Positions 9,231 to 17,667 of a DNA stretch of 64,000 bases are shown in pieces; within the stretch, counting starts at the first letter, position 1; every line of letters starts with the position of its first letter. The DNA lies in assembly GCF_007829815.1 (NCBI RefSeq), contig NZ_VIWT01000001.1:1387501-1451500 (forward strand), read 5' to 3'. The position numbers and the translations under genes were made by a program. Source of the DNA: Kitasatospora viridis. Its GTDB lineage: Bacteria; Actinomycetota; Actinomycetes; Streptomycetales; Streptomycetaceae. The notes below the pieces were generated by a model. It saw nothing but the letters and a program-made list of their open reading frames with translations, made no database searches and was not told the origin of the DNA.

Positions 9231-9845
9231 TCAGGCGGTGAGCGGCTCCGGCTCACCGCGGTGGACGGGGCGCGACCTGCCCAGCGGAACGGACGCGCCC
9301 GCCTCGCCGGTATGGTCGTGGTGCTCGAAGTCACGGAACTGGTCCGTGCCGCCGTACGGCTCCAGGTAGGGCCGCCAGCGCGGGTCCTTGATCCCGGTTC
9401 CGATGATGCGCCAGGCGAGCCCGCTGGGCGGGGCCGGAGGTCGCTTCATCCGCCACCCGAGTTCGGTGAGGTGGCGGTCGGCCTTCACGTGGTTGCAGCG
9501 GCGGCAGGCCGCCACCACGTTGTCCCAGCGGTGCTGTCCGCCGCGACTGCGCGGGATCACGTGGTCGACGCTGGTCGCGGCGGCCCCGCAATACACGCAA
9601 CGCCCGTGGTCACGGGCGAACAGGGCGCGGCGGGTGAGCGGTACTGGTCCGCAGAACGGCACCCGGACGAACCGGGTGAGCCGGACCACGGAGGGCGCCG
9701 TAACGGCGCTGGTGGCGCTGTGCATAGTGACACCCGAGTCCTCCAGGCTGACCGCCTTGTGGTTGAGGACGAGGATGAGGGCGCGGCGCATCGATACGAC
9801 GCCGAGTGGCTCGTAGGACGCGTTGAGGACCAGGACATGCGGCAC
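9231..9845 (-). CDS. HNH endonuclease domain protein
   Basis: The 204-residue protein has an HNH/zinc-finger core. CVYCG at about residues 98-102 and CRRCNHVKADRH about 30 residues later supply the four zinc cysteines, and SVDHVIPRSRGGQHRWDN between them carries the catalytic DH and the Asn. The N-terminal part (HVLVLNASYEPLGVVSMRRA) is typical of a widespread chromosomal actinobacterial HNH family, not of phage homing enzymes. Cleavage of DNA is the family expectation; the physiological role is unknown. It is a single-gene unit. Confidence 0.9.
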   Translation of the reverse strand: MPHVLVLNASYEPLGVVSMRRALILVLNHKAVSLEDSGVTMHSATSAVTAPSVVRLTRFVRVPFCGPVPLTRRALFARDHGRCVYCGAAATSVDHVIPRSRGGQHRWDNVVAACRRCNHVKADRHLTELGWRMKRPPAPPSGLAWRIIGTGIKDPRWRPYLEPYGGTDQFRDFEHHDHTGEAGASVPLGRSRPVHRGEPEPLTA

Positions 9846-10110
9846 GGATGCCTCCTTGGACGCCTGCGGCGCGTGGCTCGCGCCGGGACGAGCGGATGAC
9901 CGCGCATCGCTGCGCGATCACCCCCAGTGTCGCCTTACGAGTTTGTACGGCGCCACCACTACCGGGTAACAGGCGGACGCGGGTTCGCCGACCACCGGTG
10001 GTACTGGCTTCTCTATGCCCAGACCTGCACCTCGGCGCACTCGAACGCCCACCCGGGGCGACCCCCTAAGCTGACGTCCGAACGTGTCCGGCCGAAGGGA
10101 AGGGTCCACC

Positions 10111-11151
10111 GTGACCGACGTCACCACCAGCACTCGGGAGGCGGCCGGCTGGCTGGACGCCAACTGGCAGTCCTGGGTCGACGGGATCCTGCGGATCGTC
10201 GTCGTGGTGCTGCTCGCGCTGGTGCTGCGCGCGGTGGTGCGCAAACTGATCGACCAGTTGATCCACCGGATGGCCCGGGAGGCCGAGCACTCCGACAGCG
10301 AGACCAGCAGCCGGCTGGGCGGGCTGCTGGTGAACACCGAGCGGCGGATGCAGCGCTCGGCGGCGATCGGCTCGGTGCTGCGCAGCGTCGCGTCGTTCAG
10401 CATCATGGGCACCGCCTCGCTGATGGTGCTCTCGCAGATAGGCGTGGACCTGGCCCCGCTGCTGGCCAGCGCCGGGGTGGCCGGCGTGGCGCTCGGTTTC
10501 GGCGCCCGCAACCTGGTCACCGACTTCCTCTCCGGGGTCTTCATGATCATGGAGGACCAGTACGGCGTCGGGGACGAGATCGACATGGGCGTGGCCACCG
10601 GCACCGTGCTGGAGGTCGGCCTGCGGGTCACCAAGCTGCGCGGCGCGGACGGCGAGATCTGGTACATCCGCAACGGCGAGGTGAAGCGGATCGCCAACAT
10701 GAGCCAGGGCTGGTCGACCGCCACGGTGGACGTGCAGGTCGGCTACCGGGAGGACCTGGACCGGGTGGAGGAGCTGATCCTGGCCACCGCCGAGGCCTTC
10801 GCCAAGGAGGCGCCCTGGGACGAACTGCTCTGGGAGCCGGTCTCGGTGCTCGGCGTGGAGTCGGTGACCGCGGACACCGTGGTGGTGCGGGTGCAGGCGA
10901 AGACCATGCCGAGCAAGGCCCAGCTGGTCGCCCGGGCGCTGCGCGGACGGTTGAAGGCGGCCTTCGACGGGGCCGGGATCAAGCTGAAGGAGGAGGCCGG
11001 GGTGGTGGCCGCCGCCAAGGCCGCGGCCGCCGTCGCCGACGCCCAGGCGCCGTCCTCGCTGGCCGACCCGTCCTCGGCGCGCTCGCTGGCGAGCCGGCCG
11101 ATCCCGCCGCCCTCGCCGGAGGAGCAGCAGGCCTTCAGCAAGCTGCCCTGA
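10111..11151 (+). CDS. MscS-family mechanosensitive ion channel
   Basis: The 346-residue protein has transmembrane helices at about residues 23-45 and 85-130. The pore-lining segment ASAGVAGVALGFGARNLVTDFLSG matches the TM3 signature of MscS, and the beta domain follows (GVGDEIDMG, then LRGADGEIWYIRNGEVKRIANMSQGWS). It should open under hypoosmotic stress and release solutes. I placed the start at GTG 10111 behind GAAGGGAAGGG; a GTG at 10084 would add nine residues without a better site. The C-terminal 60 residues are Ala/Pro/Ser-rich and probably disordered. Confidence 0.93.
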   Translation: MTDVTTSTREAAGWLDANWQSWVDGILRIVVVVLLALVLRAVVRKLIDQLIHRMAREAEHSDSETSSRLGGLLVNTERRMQRSAAIGSVLRSVASFSIMGTASLMVLSQIGVDLAPLLASAGVAGVALGFGARNLVTDFLSGVFMIMEDQYGVGDEIDMGVATGTVLEVGLRVTKLRGADGEIWYIRNGEVKRIANMSQGWSTATVDVQVGYREDLDRVEELILATAEAFAKEAPWDELLWEPVSVLGVESVTADTVVVRVQAKTMPSKAQLVARALRGRLKAAFDGAGIKLKEEAGVVAAAKAAAAVADAQAPSSLADPSSARSLASRPIPPPSPEEQQAFSKLP

Positions 11152-11179
11152 CGCGTCGTCCGGCCCCCGGACCCTCCGC

Positions 11180-11213
11180 AGCCCCGGCTGCCGCACCCGC
11201 GGCGGTCGGGGCT
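11180..11213 (+). terminator. 15-bp stem hairpin after the MscS gene
   Basis: Bases 11180-11194 pair with 11199-11213 with two G-T wobbles and a four-base loop. It ends 28-62 bp beyond the mscS stop and ahead of the ROK promoter. Confidence 0.6.
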
Positions 11214-11248
11214 CGGTCGTTCCCGGGCCCGCTGACCTGCCGGAAGCA

Positions 11249-11286
11249 TTGACAGTCCAATGATTGTTAGTAAAGTTTCCAATCAT
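11249..11286 (+). promoter_or_regulatory. Promoter with overlapping inverted repeat upstream of the ROK gene
   Basis: TTGACA at 11249-11254 and TAAAGT at 11271-11276 are separated by 16 bp and fit a vegetative promoter. ATGATTG at 11260-11266 and CAATCAT at 11280-11286 form a perfect 7-bp inverted repeat whose 13-bp spacer contains the -10 region (TTAGTAAAGTTT). This layout fits an operator at which the ROK protein represses its own operon; binding is inferred. The segment is clearly AT-richer than its surroundings. Confidence 0.6.
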
Positions 11287-11330
11287 CAGCTGTTGGCAGC
11301 CACGAGGCCGGACGGAGGAGGATGCGGCAC

Positions 11331-12521
11331 GTGACCGACACCCCCACCCCCGCGCCCCGGCCCGGCACCCCCAGCCGGCTGCGCGCCATCAACGACCGTG
11401 CCGCACTGGACCTGCTGCTCGCCCACGGCCCGCTCTCCCGCACCCGGATCGGCGCCCTCACCGGCCTGTCCAAGCCCACCGCCTCCCAGCTGCTGGCCCG
11501 GCTGGAGACCGCGGGGCTGGTCGTCCCGGTCGGCACCACGGCCGGCGGCCCCGGCCCGAACGCCCAGCTCTACGAGGTGAACCCGGCCGCCGCGTACGTC
11601 GCCGGACTCGACGTGACGACCAGTCAGATCCGCTTCGCGGTCGCCGACGTCACCGGCCGCACGCTGGCCGAGCACCTGCGGCCCACCCCGGGCCGACCGG
11701 GCAGCGACCCCGTCGAGGAGGTCGCCGCGGGCCTGGCCCGCACCCTCGAACTGGCCGGCCTGACCCCCGGCGCGCTGACCGGCGTCACCATCGGCACCCC
11801 CGGCGCGCTCGACCCGCACAGCCAAGAGCTGCGCTACGCCGCCCACCTGACCGGCTGGCACGGCCCCGACCTGCTCGGCCGGCTGGCCGAGGCCGCGGGC
11901 ACCCCGGTCGCGATGGAGAACGACGTCAACCTGGCCGCCGTCGCCGAGCAGGCGCTCGGCTCGGCCCGGGGCAGCTCCGACTTCGTGCTGCTCTGGGCCG
12001 AGGAGGGCATCGGCGCGGCCATCGTGCTCGGCGGCCGGCTGCACCGCGGCCACACCGGCGGCGCCGGCGAGGTCGGCTACATGCCGGTGCCCGGCGCGCC
12101 CCTGGTGCGCCACGTGCGCCGGGAGAACTCCGGCGGCTTCCAGCAACTCGCCGGCGCCGCCGGGGTACTGGCGCTGGCCCGGCAGCACGGGCTGTCCGCC
12201 CGCAGCGCCGAGACGGCGATCGGCCGGGCGCTGGACACCCCGGGGCCGGGCGACGCCTTCCTGGCCGAGCTGGCGCACCGGCTGGCCACCGGCCTGGCCG
12301 CGATCGTCGCGGTGATCGACCCGGAGCTGGTGGTGCTCTCCGGCGGCATCCCGAACGCCGGCGGCCGGCGGCTGCGCGACCTGGTGCAGGACGAGCTGAC
12401 CGGTCTGGCGGTGCCCCGGCCCCGCCTGCTCAGCAGCACCGTGCCCGGCTCACCGGTGCTGCACGGCGCGCTCCAGCACGCCCTGGGCACCGCCCGGGAG
12501 CAGGTCTTCACCACCGACTAA
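11331..12521 (+). CDS. ROK-family transcriptional repressor
   Basis: The protein is about 396 residues. An N-terminal winged helix-turn-helix (RIGALTGLSKPTASQLLARLETAGLV, about residues 37-62) is followed by a ROK sugar-binding domain with the ATPase-like phosphate loop AGLDVTTSQIRFAVADVTG, the ENDVNLAAVAE segment and the GGIPNAGG strand near the C-terminus. The classic ROK zinc motif (CxCGxxGC) is missing; the corresponding region reads RHVRRENSGGFQQLAGAAG, so zinc-dependent sensing is unlikely. GTG 11331 lies nine bases after GGAGGAGG; ATG 11322 is too close to that site. It leads the GH4-kinase operon, which it probably represses until a sugar effector binds. Confidence 0.92.
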   Translation: MTDTPTPAPRPGTPSRLRAINDRAALDLLLAHGPLSRTRIGALTGLSKPTASQLLARLETAGLVVPVGTTAGGPGPNAQLYEVNPAAAYVAGLDVTTSQIRFAVADVTGRTLAEHLRPTPGRPGSDPVEEVAAGLARTLELAGLTPGALTGVTIGTPGALDPHSQELRYAAHLTGWHGPDLLGRLAEAAGTPVAMENDVNLAAVAEQALGSARGSSDFVLLWAEEGIGAAIVLGGRLHRGHTGGAGEVGYMPVPGAPLVRHVRRENSGGFQQLAGAAGVLALARQHGLSARSAETAIGRALDTPGPGDAFLAELAHRLATGLAAIVAVIDPELVVLSGGIPNAGGRRLRDLVQDELTGLAVPRPRLLSSTVPGSPVLHGALQHALGTAREQVFTTD

Positions 12522-12555
12522 CCCACCCACCCGGAACGACAGGGGTCGACAGCTG

Positions 12556-13842
12556 ATGTCTCTGAAACTCGCCATCGTCGGCGGCGGATCCACCTACACG
12601 CCCGAACTGATCGACGGTTTCGCCCGGCTGCGCGACACCCTGCCGATCGGCGAACTGGTGCTGGTCGACCCGGCCGCCGACCGGCTGGAGCTGGTCGGCG
12701 GCGTGGCCCGGCGGATCTTCGCCAAGCAGGGCCACCCGGCCACCGTCACGACCACCGGCGACCTGGACGCCGCGGTGGCCGACGCCGACGCGGTGCTGCT
12801 CCAGCTGCGGGTGGGCGGGCAGGCGGCACGCAACAAGGACGAGACCTGGCCGCTGGAGTGCGGCTGCGTGGGCCAGGAGACCACCGGCGCGGGCGGGCTG
12901 GCCAAGGCGCTGCGCACCGTGCCGGTGGTGCTGGACATCGCCGAGCGGGTCCGCCGGGCCAACCCCGACGCCTGGATCGTGGACTTCACCAACCCGGTGG
13001 GCATCGTCACCCGGGCACTGCAGACCGCCGGGCACAAGGCGGTCGGGCTGTGCAACGTGGCGATCGGCTTCCAGCGCAAGTTCGCCGCCCAGCTCGGGGT
13101 CGCGCCCGAGCTGGTCCGGCTCGACCACGTCGGCCTGAACCACCTGACCTGGGAGCGCGGCGTCACCCTGCTGGACGCCCCCGGCGCCGCCACCGGGCGC
13201 GAGGTGCTGCCCGAGCTGCTGGCCGGCTTCGGCGACGCGATCGCCGCCGACCTGCACCTGCCGCTGCCGCTGGTCCGCCGGCTCGGCGTGGTCCCCTCCT
13301 ACTACCTGCGCTACTACTACCAGCACGACGCCGTGGTGGCCGAGCTGCGCGAACAGGGCTCCCGGGCCGCCCAGGTGGCCGAGATCGAGCGGCAGCTGCT
13401 GGAGCTGTACGCGGACCCGGCCCTGGACACCAAGCCGGAGCTGCTGGCCAAGCGCGGCGGCGCGTTCTACTCGGAGGCCGCCGTTCAGCTGATCGGCGCG
13501 CTGCTCGGCACCGCCGGCGGCTCCGACGTGCAGGTGGTCAACACCCGCAACGACGGCATCCTGCCGTTCCTGCCGGACGACGCGGTGATCGAGGTGCCCG
13601 CCACCGTGGACGCCGCCGGCGTGCGCCCGCTGCCGCAGCGCCCGGTCGAGCCGCTCTTCGCCGGGCTGATCGCGCACGTGACGGCCTACGAGCAGCTGGC
13701 CCTGGAGGCCGCGCTCAAGGGCGGCCGGGACCGGGTGCTCGACGCGCTGCTGGCCCACCCGCTGGTCGGCCAGGTCGAGCTCGCGGACCGGCTCGCGGAC
13801 TCGCTGCTCGCCCACAACAAGCAGCACCTGAGCTGGGCCTGA
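12556..13842 (+). CDS. Family 4 glycosidase, 6-phospho-beta-glucosidase type
   Basis: The 428-residue enzyme starts with a Rossmann fold (LKLAIVGGGSTYTPELIDGF) and carries the GH4 hallmarks: DFTNPVGIVT, the metal-binding Cys in GLCNVAIGFQR, and the His in GLNHLTWERG. GH4 enzymes use NAD+ and Mn2+ to cleave 6-phospho-glycosides through a redox elimination mechanism. It follows the ROK gene by 34 bp and is followed by a sugar kinase-like gene after 9 bp. The kinase next door and the lack of a PTS gene nearby suggest that the substrate is phosphorylated by the neighbouring enzyme or a remote PTS. Exact substrate is not known. Confidence 0.9.
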   Translation: MSLKLAIVGGGSTYTPELIDGFARLRDTLPIGELVLVDPAADRLELVGGVARRIFAKQGHPATVTTTGDLDAAVADADAVLLQLRVGGQAARNKDETWPLECGCVGQETTGAGGLAKALRTVPVVLDIAERVRRANPDAWIVDFTNPVGIVTRALQTAGHKAVGLCNVAIGFQRKFAAQLGVAPELVRLDHVGLNHLTWERGVTLLDAPGAATGREVLPELLAGFGDAIAADLHLPLPLVRRLGVVPSYYLRYYYQHDAVVAELREQGSRAAQVAEIERQLLELYADPALDTKPELLAKRGGAFYSEAAVQLIGALLGTAGGSDVQVVNTRNDGILPFLPDDAVIEVPATVDAAGVRPLPQRPVEPLFAGLIAHVTAYEQLALEAALKGGRDRVLDALLAHPLVGQVELADRLADSLLAHNKQHLSWA

Positions 13843-13851
13843 CCGACCGCC

Positions 13852-14871
13852 ATGAACGAACACCTGAACGGCGTGCTCGCCATCGACGCGGGCAACAGCA
13901 AGACCGACGTGGCGCTGGTCGCCGCCGACGGCACCCTGCTGGGCACCGCCCGGGGCGGCGGCTTCGCCCCGCAGCGCCACGGGGCCCGGGCGGCGATCGC
14001 CGGGCTCGCCCCGCTGGTCGCCGAGTGCGCCGCGGCGGGCGGGCTCCCGGCCGCCGCCGGGCCCGGCGCCCCGCTGGTCGGCCACGTCCAGGCCTGCCTG
14101 GCCAACGCCGACCTGCCGGTCGAGGAGGAGGCCCTGGCCGCCGCGCTCGCCGAGCAGGGCTGGGGCCGCACGGTCGCCGTCGCCAACGACACCTTCGGCC
14201 TGCTGCGCGCGGGCACCGACTCGCCGCGCGGGGTGGCCGTGGTCTGCGGGGCCGGGATCAACTGCGCCGGCCTGCTGCCGGACGGCCGCACCGCGCGCTT
14301 CCCGGCCCTCGGCATGCTCACCGGCGACTGGGGCGGCGGGGGCGGGCTGGCGGCGGAGGCGATGTGGCACGCGGCCCGCGCCGAGGACGGCCGCGGGCCG
14401 GCCACCGCGCTGGCCCCCGCCATCGCGGCCCGCTTCGGCCTGCCCTCGGCCACCGCCTTCGCCGAGGCCCTGCACCTGGGCGAGCTGCCGCACCGGCGGC
14501 TGCACGAGCTGGTCCCGCTGATCTTCGCCTGCGCCCGCGACGGGGACGCCACCGCCCTCGCCCTGATCGAGCGTCAGGCCGCCGAGGTCGCCGTGCTCGC
14601 CGAGGTCGCCCTGCGCCGCCTCGACCTGCTGGACCAGCCCACCCCGCTGGTCCTCGGCGGCGGCGTGCTGGCCGCCCGCGAGCCGCTGCTGCTCGACGCC
14701 CTGTACGAGCGGCTGCGCACCACCGCCCCGCGGGCCCTGCCCCGGATCGTCACCGCACCCCCGGTGCTCGGCGCCGCACTGCTCGGCCTCGACCGGTTGG
14801 GCGCCCCGGCGGCGGCGCACCGGGCCCTGCGCGCCGCCTTCGAGGGCCCCGCCCTGGTGCCGGCCGCCTGA
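13852..14871 (+). CDS. BadF/BadG/BcrA-type ATPase, N-acetylglucosamine kinase-like
   Basis: The 339-residue protein has an actin-like ATPase fold with phosphate-1 loop LAIDAGNSKTDVALVAADG near residues 9-27, the VANDTFGLLRAG segment around the sugar site, GVAVVCGAGINCAG (phosphate-2) and TPLVLGGGVLAAREP (adenosine motif). Related proteins are N-acetylglucosamine kinases. It is the last gene of the ROK-GH4 operon, 9 bp after the GH4 stop, and probably supplies or processes a 6-phosphorylated sugar for that enzyme. The specificity for GlcNAc is inferred. Confidence 0.88.
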   Translation: MNEHLNGVLAIDAGNSKTDVALVAADGTLLGTARGGGFAPQRHGARAAIAGLAPLVAECAAAGGLPAAAGPGAPLVGHVQACLANADLPVEEEALAAALAEQGWGRTVAVANDTFGLLRAGTDSPRGVAVVCGAGINCAGLLPDGRTARFPALGMLTGDWGGGGGLAAEAMWHAARAEDGRGPATALAPAIAARFGLPSATAFAEALHLGELPHRRLHELVPLIFACARDGDATALALIERQAAEVAVLAEVALRRLDLLDQPTPLVLGGGVLAAREPLLLDALYERLRTTAPRALPRIVTAPPVLGAALLGLDRLGAPAAAHRALRAAFEGPALVPAA

Positions 14872-14888
14872 GCCCGGCCGACGGCCCG

Positions 14889-15998
14889 TCAGTCCTGCTC
14901 GTCCTGGCCGCTGCTCAGGCAGAGCGCCCAGACGTCGGAGTAGGTGTTCGGCGACGGCGAGCCGCCCGCGTGGATGTCGGCGGTCCAGCTGGTGGGCGCG
15001 GCGGCGCCGTCGGGGGACGGGGTGCCGGTGGCCGAGCCGGGGTAGCTGCCGATCAGGTGGGTGCCGCCGGAGCCGGCCTTGGTGAAGTCGGTGGTGGTGA
15101 CGCCGCCACCGCTGGCGGCGGCACCGCCGCTGATCAGCCGGCCCCTGCGGCGGCGGTCGCCGGTGGCGCTGTCGCAGCCGACGGTCACCGCCTGGCTGGT
15201 GCTGGCGACGGTCGGGCCGGGCAGTTCGCGGAAGTGCACGGTGGTGGTGAGGCCGCGGGGGTTGACGTGCTCGCCGGTGCAGATCGCGTAGGCGTAGGTG
15301 GTGTTGCCGCTGTCCCGGCCGCCGCCGATGCCGCCGACGGCGGTCCACGAGTCCGGGTCGGTCTCCCCGTCCGCGGCGGCCTTGCGGCCGAAGTCGTGCG
15401 CGGCGTCGGCGAAGCTCGGGAAGCCGGCGATCGGCTTGAGGCTGCCGACGCTGGCGGGGGTGGTCCGGGCGCCGCCGCCGAGCAGCCGGGTGCCGGCCGG
15501 GCAGGTCGCCACGACGGTCACGGCGGTCTGGCCGATGCTGGGCCCGGCGGCCTTGTTCATCACCACCAGGGTGTGCCGGATCCGCTCGCTGGACAGGCAG
15601 ATCGCGTAGGGCGTGGTGGACATGACGGTGTTGGAGTTGCTGCCGCTGCCGCCGAACGCCATCCAGTGCCGGACGTCGGTGCCGACCACGCCGGTCGCCC
15701 CGGTGAACTCGGTGCTGCCGTCGGCGCTGGGCGCGGTGCCCATCACGTGGTTGCCGTTGCCCGAGCGGTCGTCGCCGGTGGTCTGGTCGACCCCGCCGCC
15801 GCTGACCAGGCCCCGCCGGCACTCGGCCTGGGCGGAGACGCCGGTGAACGGGGTAGCCGGGCCCATGGTGGGTCCGGGCGTCGCCACCCGCACGGTCGCG
15901 CCGTCGGCGTACGCGGCCTGCGGGGCCGCCAGCACCAGCAGGGCGGCCGGGACCAGCAGCTTCAGCAGCGCGGACCGCCGCGGGATCGGGTTCTTCAT
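14889..15998 (-). CDS. Secreted three-repeat protein, paralogue B
   Basis: The 369-residue protein begins with a signal peptide (MKNPIPRRSALLKLLVPAAL, cleavage near AAYA) and is then built of three divergent repeats of about 100 residues. Each repeat has a Cys ahead of an L(V/I/L)(S/G)GG strand and ends in (Y/W)A(I/L)C: CRRGLVSGGG to YAICLSS, CPAGTRLLGGG to YAICTGE, and CDSATG to WALCLSS. One disulphide per repeat is therefore likely. GAAAGG precedes the ATG at 15998. The neighbour at 16025-17116 is a clear paralogue. I do not recognise a named family; an extracellular structural or binding role is only a guess. Confidence 0.85.
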   Translation of the reverse strand: MKNPIPRRSALLKLLVPAALLVLAAPQAAYADGATVRVATPGPTMGPATPFTGVSAQAECRRGLVSGGGVDQTTGDDRSGNGNHVMGTAPSADGSTEFTGATGVVGTDVRHWMAFGGSGSNSNTVMSTTPYAICLSSERIRHTLVVMNKAAGPSIGQTAVTVVATCPAGTRLLGGGARTTPASVGSLKPIAGFPSFADAAHDFGRKAAADGETDPDSWTAVGGIGGGRDSGNTTYAYAICTGEHVNPRGLTTTVHFRELPGPTVASTSQAVTVGCDSATGDRRRRGRLISGGAAASGGGVTTTDFTKAGSGGTHLIGSYPGSATGTPSPDGAAAPTSWTADIHAGGSPSPNTYSDVWALCLSSGQDEQD

Positions 15999-16024
15999 CG
16001 TTCGGCCTTTCGGTTGCCGGTGGT

Positions 16025-17116
16025 TCAGACGCCGTCGTTGGCGCACAGCGCCCAGGCGTCGGTGTGGTTGCCGCTGGACGCCATGCCGCCGGTGTGGGCG
16101 GCGGCGGTCCAGGAGGCCGCGGTGGTGGTCCCGTCGGCCACCGGGTTGCCGCCGGAGTCGCTGGGGAAGCTGCCGTTGAGGTGGTCGCCGGCCGAGCCCG
16201 GGCCGGTGAAGTCGGTGCCGGTCACGCCGCCGCCGTCGATCGCGGCGCCCCCGCTGACCAGCGCGCCGTCCGCGCCGCCGCAACTCGCCGTCGCGGTCTG
16301 GCCGGTGCTGCCGCTGGTCGGGCCGCTCACCTCGCTGTTGCGGACCGTCACGGTGACGCCGCTGACGTTGATGCCGCTGCCGCTGCAGATCGCGTAGGCG
16401 TAGGTCTCGTTGCTCGCGTCGGTGCTGTTGTCCCAGCCGACCGCGGACCAGGAGTCGGGGTTGGTCTCGCCGTCCGCGGCGGCCTTGCGGCCGTAGTCGT
16501 GCGCGGCGTTGTCGAAGGTCGGGAAGCTCGCGATCGCCTTGAAGTTGCCGGTGTTGCCGGGGCTGACCAGGGCTCCGCCGCCGAGCAGCACGCTGCCCGA
16601 GGGGCAGCTCGCCGTCACCAGGCCGACCGTCGAGGCGGTGGTGGGGGTGTTGGCCTTGTTCATCACCACCTGGGTGTGGTCGATCAGGCTGCTGGTCAGG
16701 CACATCGCGTACGGGGTGGTGGAGAAGGCGGAGTTGAGCTGGCCGCCGGTGCCGCCCTTGGCGATCCAGTGGGCCGGGTCGGTGGCGACCACCCCGGCCG
16801 TGCCGGTGAACTCGGTGGAGCCGTCCGAGCTGGGCTCGCTGCCCAGCACGTGGTTGCCGTTCACCCCGCTCCCGGTGCCGATGGCCTGGTCGATCCCGCC
16901 GCCGGAGACCAGGCCGCTCGCGCACTGCGCGTCGGTCGAGAGCGAGGAGTCGACGGCGCTCGGGCCGAGCGTCGCCCCGGGGGTCTTCACCGTGACGGCC
17001 ACCGAGTTGGCGTAGGCCGCCCCGGGCGCCGCCAGCACCAGCAGGGCGCCGGTGAGCAGCGCCGTCCCGACCGTGGTCCGCTTCGTCCGGTGGTGCCGCA
17101 AGGTCGTCGCTTCCAT
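16025..17116 (-). CDS. Secreted three-repeat protein, paralogue A
   Basis: The 363-residue protein has a signal peptide (TVGTALLTGALLVLAAPGAA, cleavage near AAYA) and the same three-repeat, Cys-paired architecture as the downstream gene. The ATG at 17116 has GGAGAG at proper spacing; an upstream in-frame GTG at 17200 would put 28 residues ahead of a normal signal peptide. It lies 26 bp upstream of its paralogue, and the two probably form an operon. The first repeats are most alike (NGNHV, DGSTEFTG, GVV, STTPYA in both), the third least. No catalytic motif is visible. Confidence 0.85.
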   Translation of the reverse strand: MEATTLRHHRTKRTTVGTALLTGALLVLAAPGAAYANSVAVTVKTPGATLGPSAVDSSLSTDAQCASGLVSGGGIDQAIGTGSGVNGNHVLGSEPSSDGSTEFTGTAGVVATDPAHWIAKGGTGGQLNSAFSTTPYAMCLTSSLIDHTQVVMNKANTPTTASTVGLVTASCPSGSVLLGGGALVSPGNTGNFKAIASFPTFDNAAHDYGRKAAADGETNPDSWSAVGWDNSTDASNETYAYAICSGSGINVSGVTVTVRNSEVSGPTSGSTGQTATASCGGADGALVSGGAAIDGGGVTGTDFTGPGSAGDHLNGSFPSDSGGNPVADGTTTAASWTAAAHTGGMASSGNHTDAWALCANDGV

Positions 17117-17303
17117 CGCACTCTCCGCTGTGGTGGGCTGCTCGGGCGGAGACGATTGAAGCGCCGTCAGATCGGCGCCGGCGACCGGTGCGGAGCACAA
17201 CGCGGACGGCCACCAGCTGGGCGATCAGCCAACCGGGTTGCCGATCCGCCTGCGTTCCGGAGGAGTTGACGGGATACTGGGCCCCGGTGAAAGGGGTACA
17301 GCG

Positions 17304-17660
17304 ATGACTGCCGGGCCGGTGGAGATCTTCGAGCGGTTCCGCGCCGGCCTGGCGGCGGGCGAGCCGGGGCTGCCCGAGGACCTGTGGGCCGAGGACGCGG
17401 TGGTGGAGTACCCGTTCGCGCCCGACGACCGCGCGCAGCGGTTCACCGGGCGGGCCGGGTACGCCGAGTTCGCGGCGGCGGGGCGGGCGGCCCGGCCGGC
17501 CGGGGTCGCCGAGGTGCGGGCGTTGCACCGCACCGCCGATCCGGAGGTGCTGATCGCCGAGTACGAGGTGGGCGGCGCCGTGTTCGTGCTGATGCTCCGG
17601 GTGCGGGACGGGCTGGTGCGGCACTGGCGGGAGTACCAGGACGTGGCCGTGCCCGCCTGA
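17304..17660 (+). CDS. NTF2-like (SnoaL-like) protein
   Basis: The 118-residue protein has the cone-shaped NTF2 fold pattern: a helical start (PVEIFERFRAGLAAGEP), WAEDAVVEYPFAPDDRAQRFTGRAGYAEF, then strands ending in VFVLMLRVRDGLVRHWREYQD. Many such proteins are uncharacterised isomerases, cyclases or binding proteins. The ATG at 17304 follows AAAGGGG at good distance; an earlier in-frame start at 17238 has no such site. It is divergent from the secreted repeat genes and convergent with the MFS gene. Confidence 0.82.
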   Translation: MTAGPVEIFERFRAGLAAGEPGLPEDLWAEDAVVEYPFAPDDRAQRFTGRAGYAEFAAAGRAARPAGVAEVRALHRTADPEVLIAEYEVGGAVFVLMLRVRDGLVRHWREYQDVAVPA

Positions 17661-17667
17661 GCATCCG

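Larger units (their letters stand above)
14889..17116 (-). repeat. Tandem gene duplication with internal triplication
   Basis: Two adjacent genes of almost equal length encode proteins that align from end to end, and each protein is itself a threefold repeat. The longest shared blocks include AADGETxPDSW, VVMNKA and AHDxGRKAAADG. The DNA has diverged well beyond recent duplication, so the pair is old. Confidence 0.8.

Noticed and set aside
12508..15822. Minus-strand frame of about 1100 codons across the ROK operon
   Set aside because: It overlaps three clear plus-strand genes and has the low-complexity composition of a shadow.
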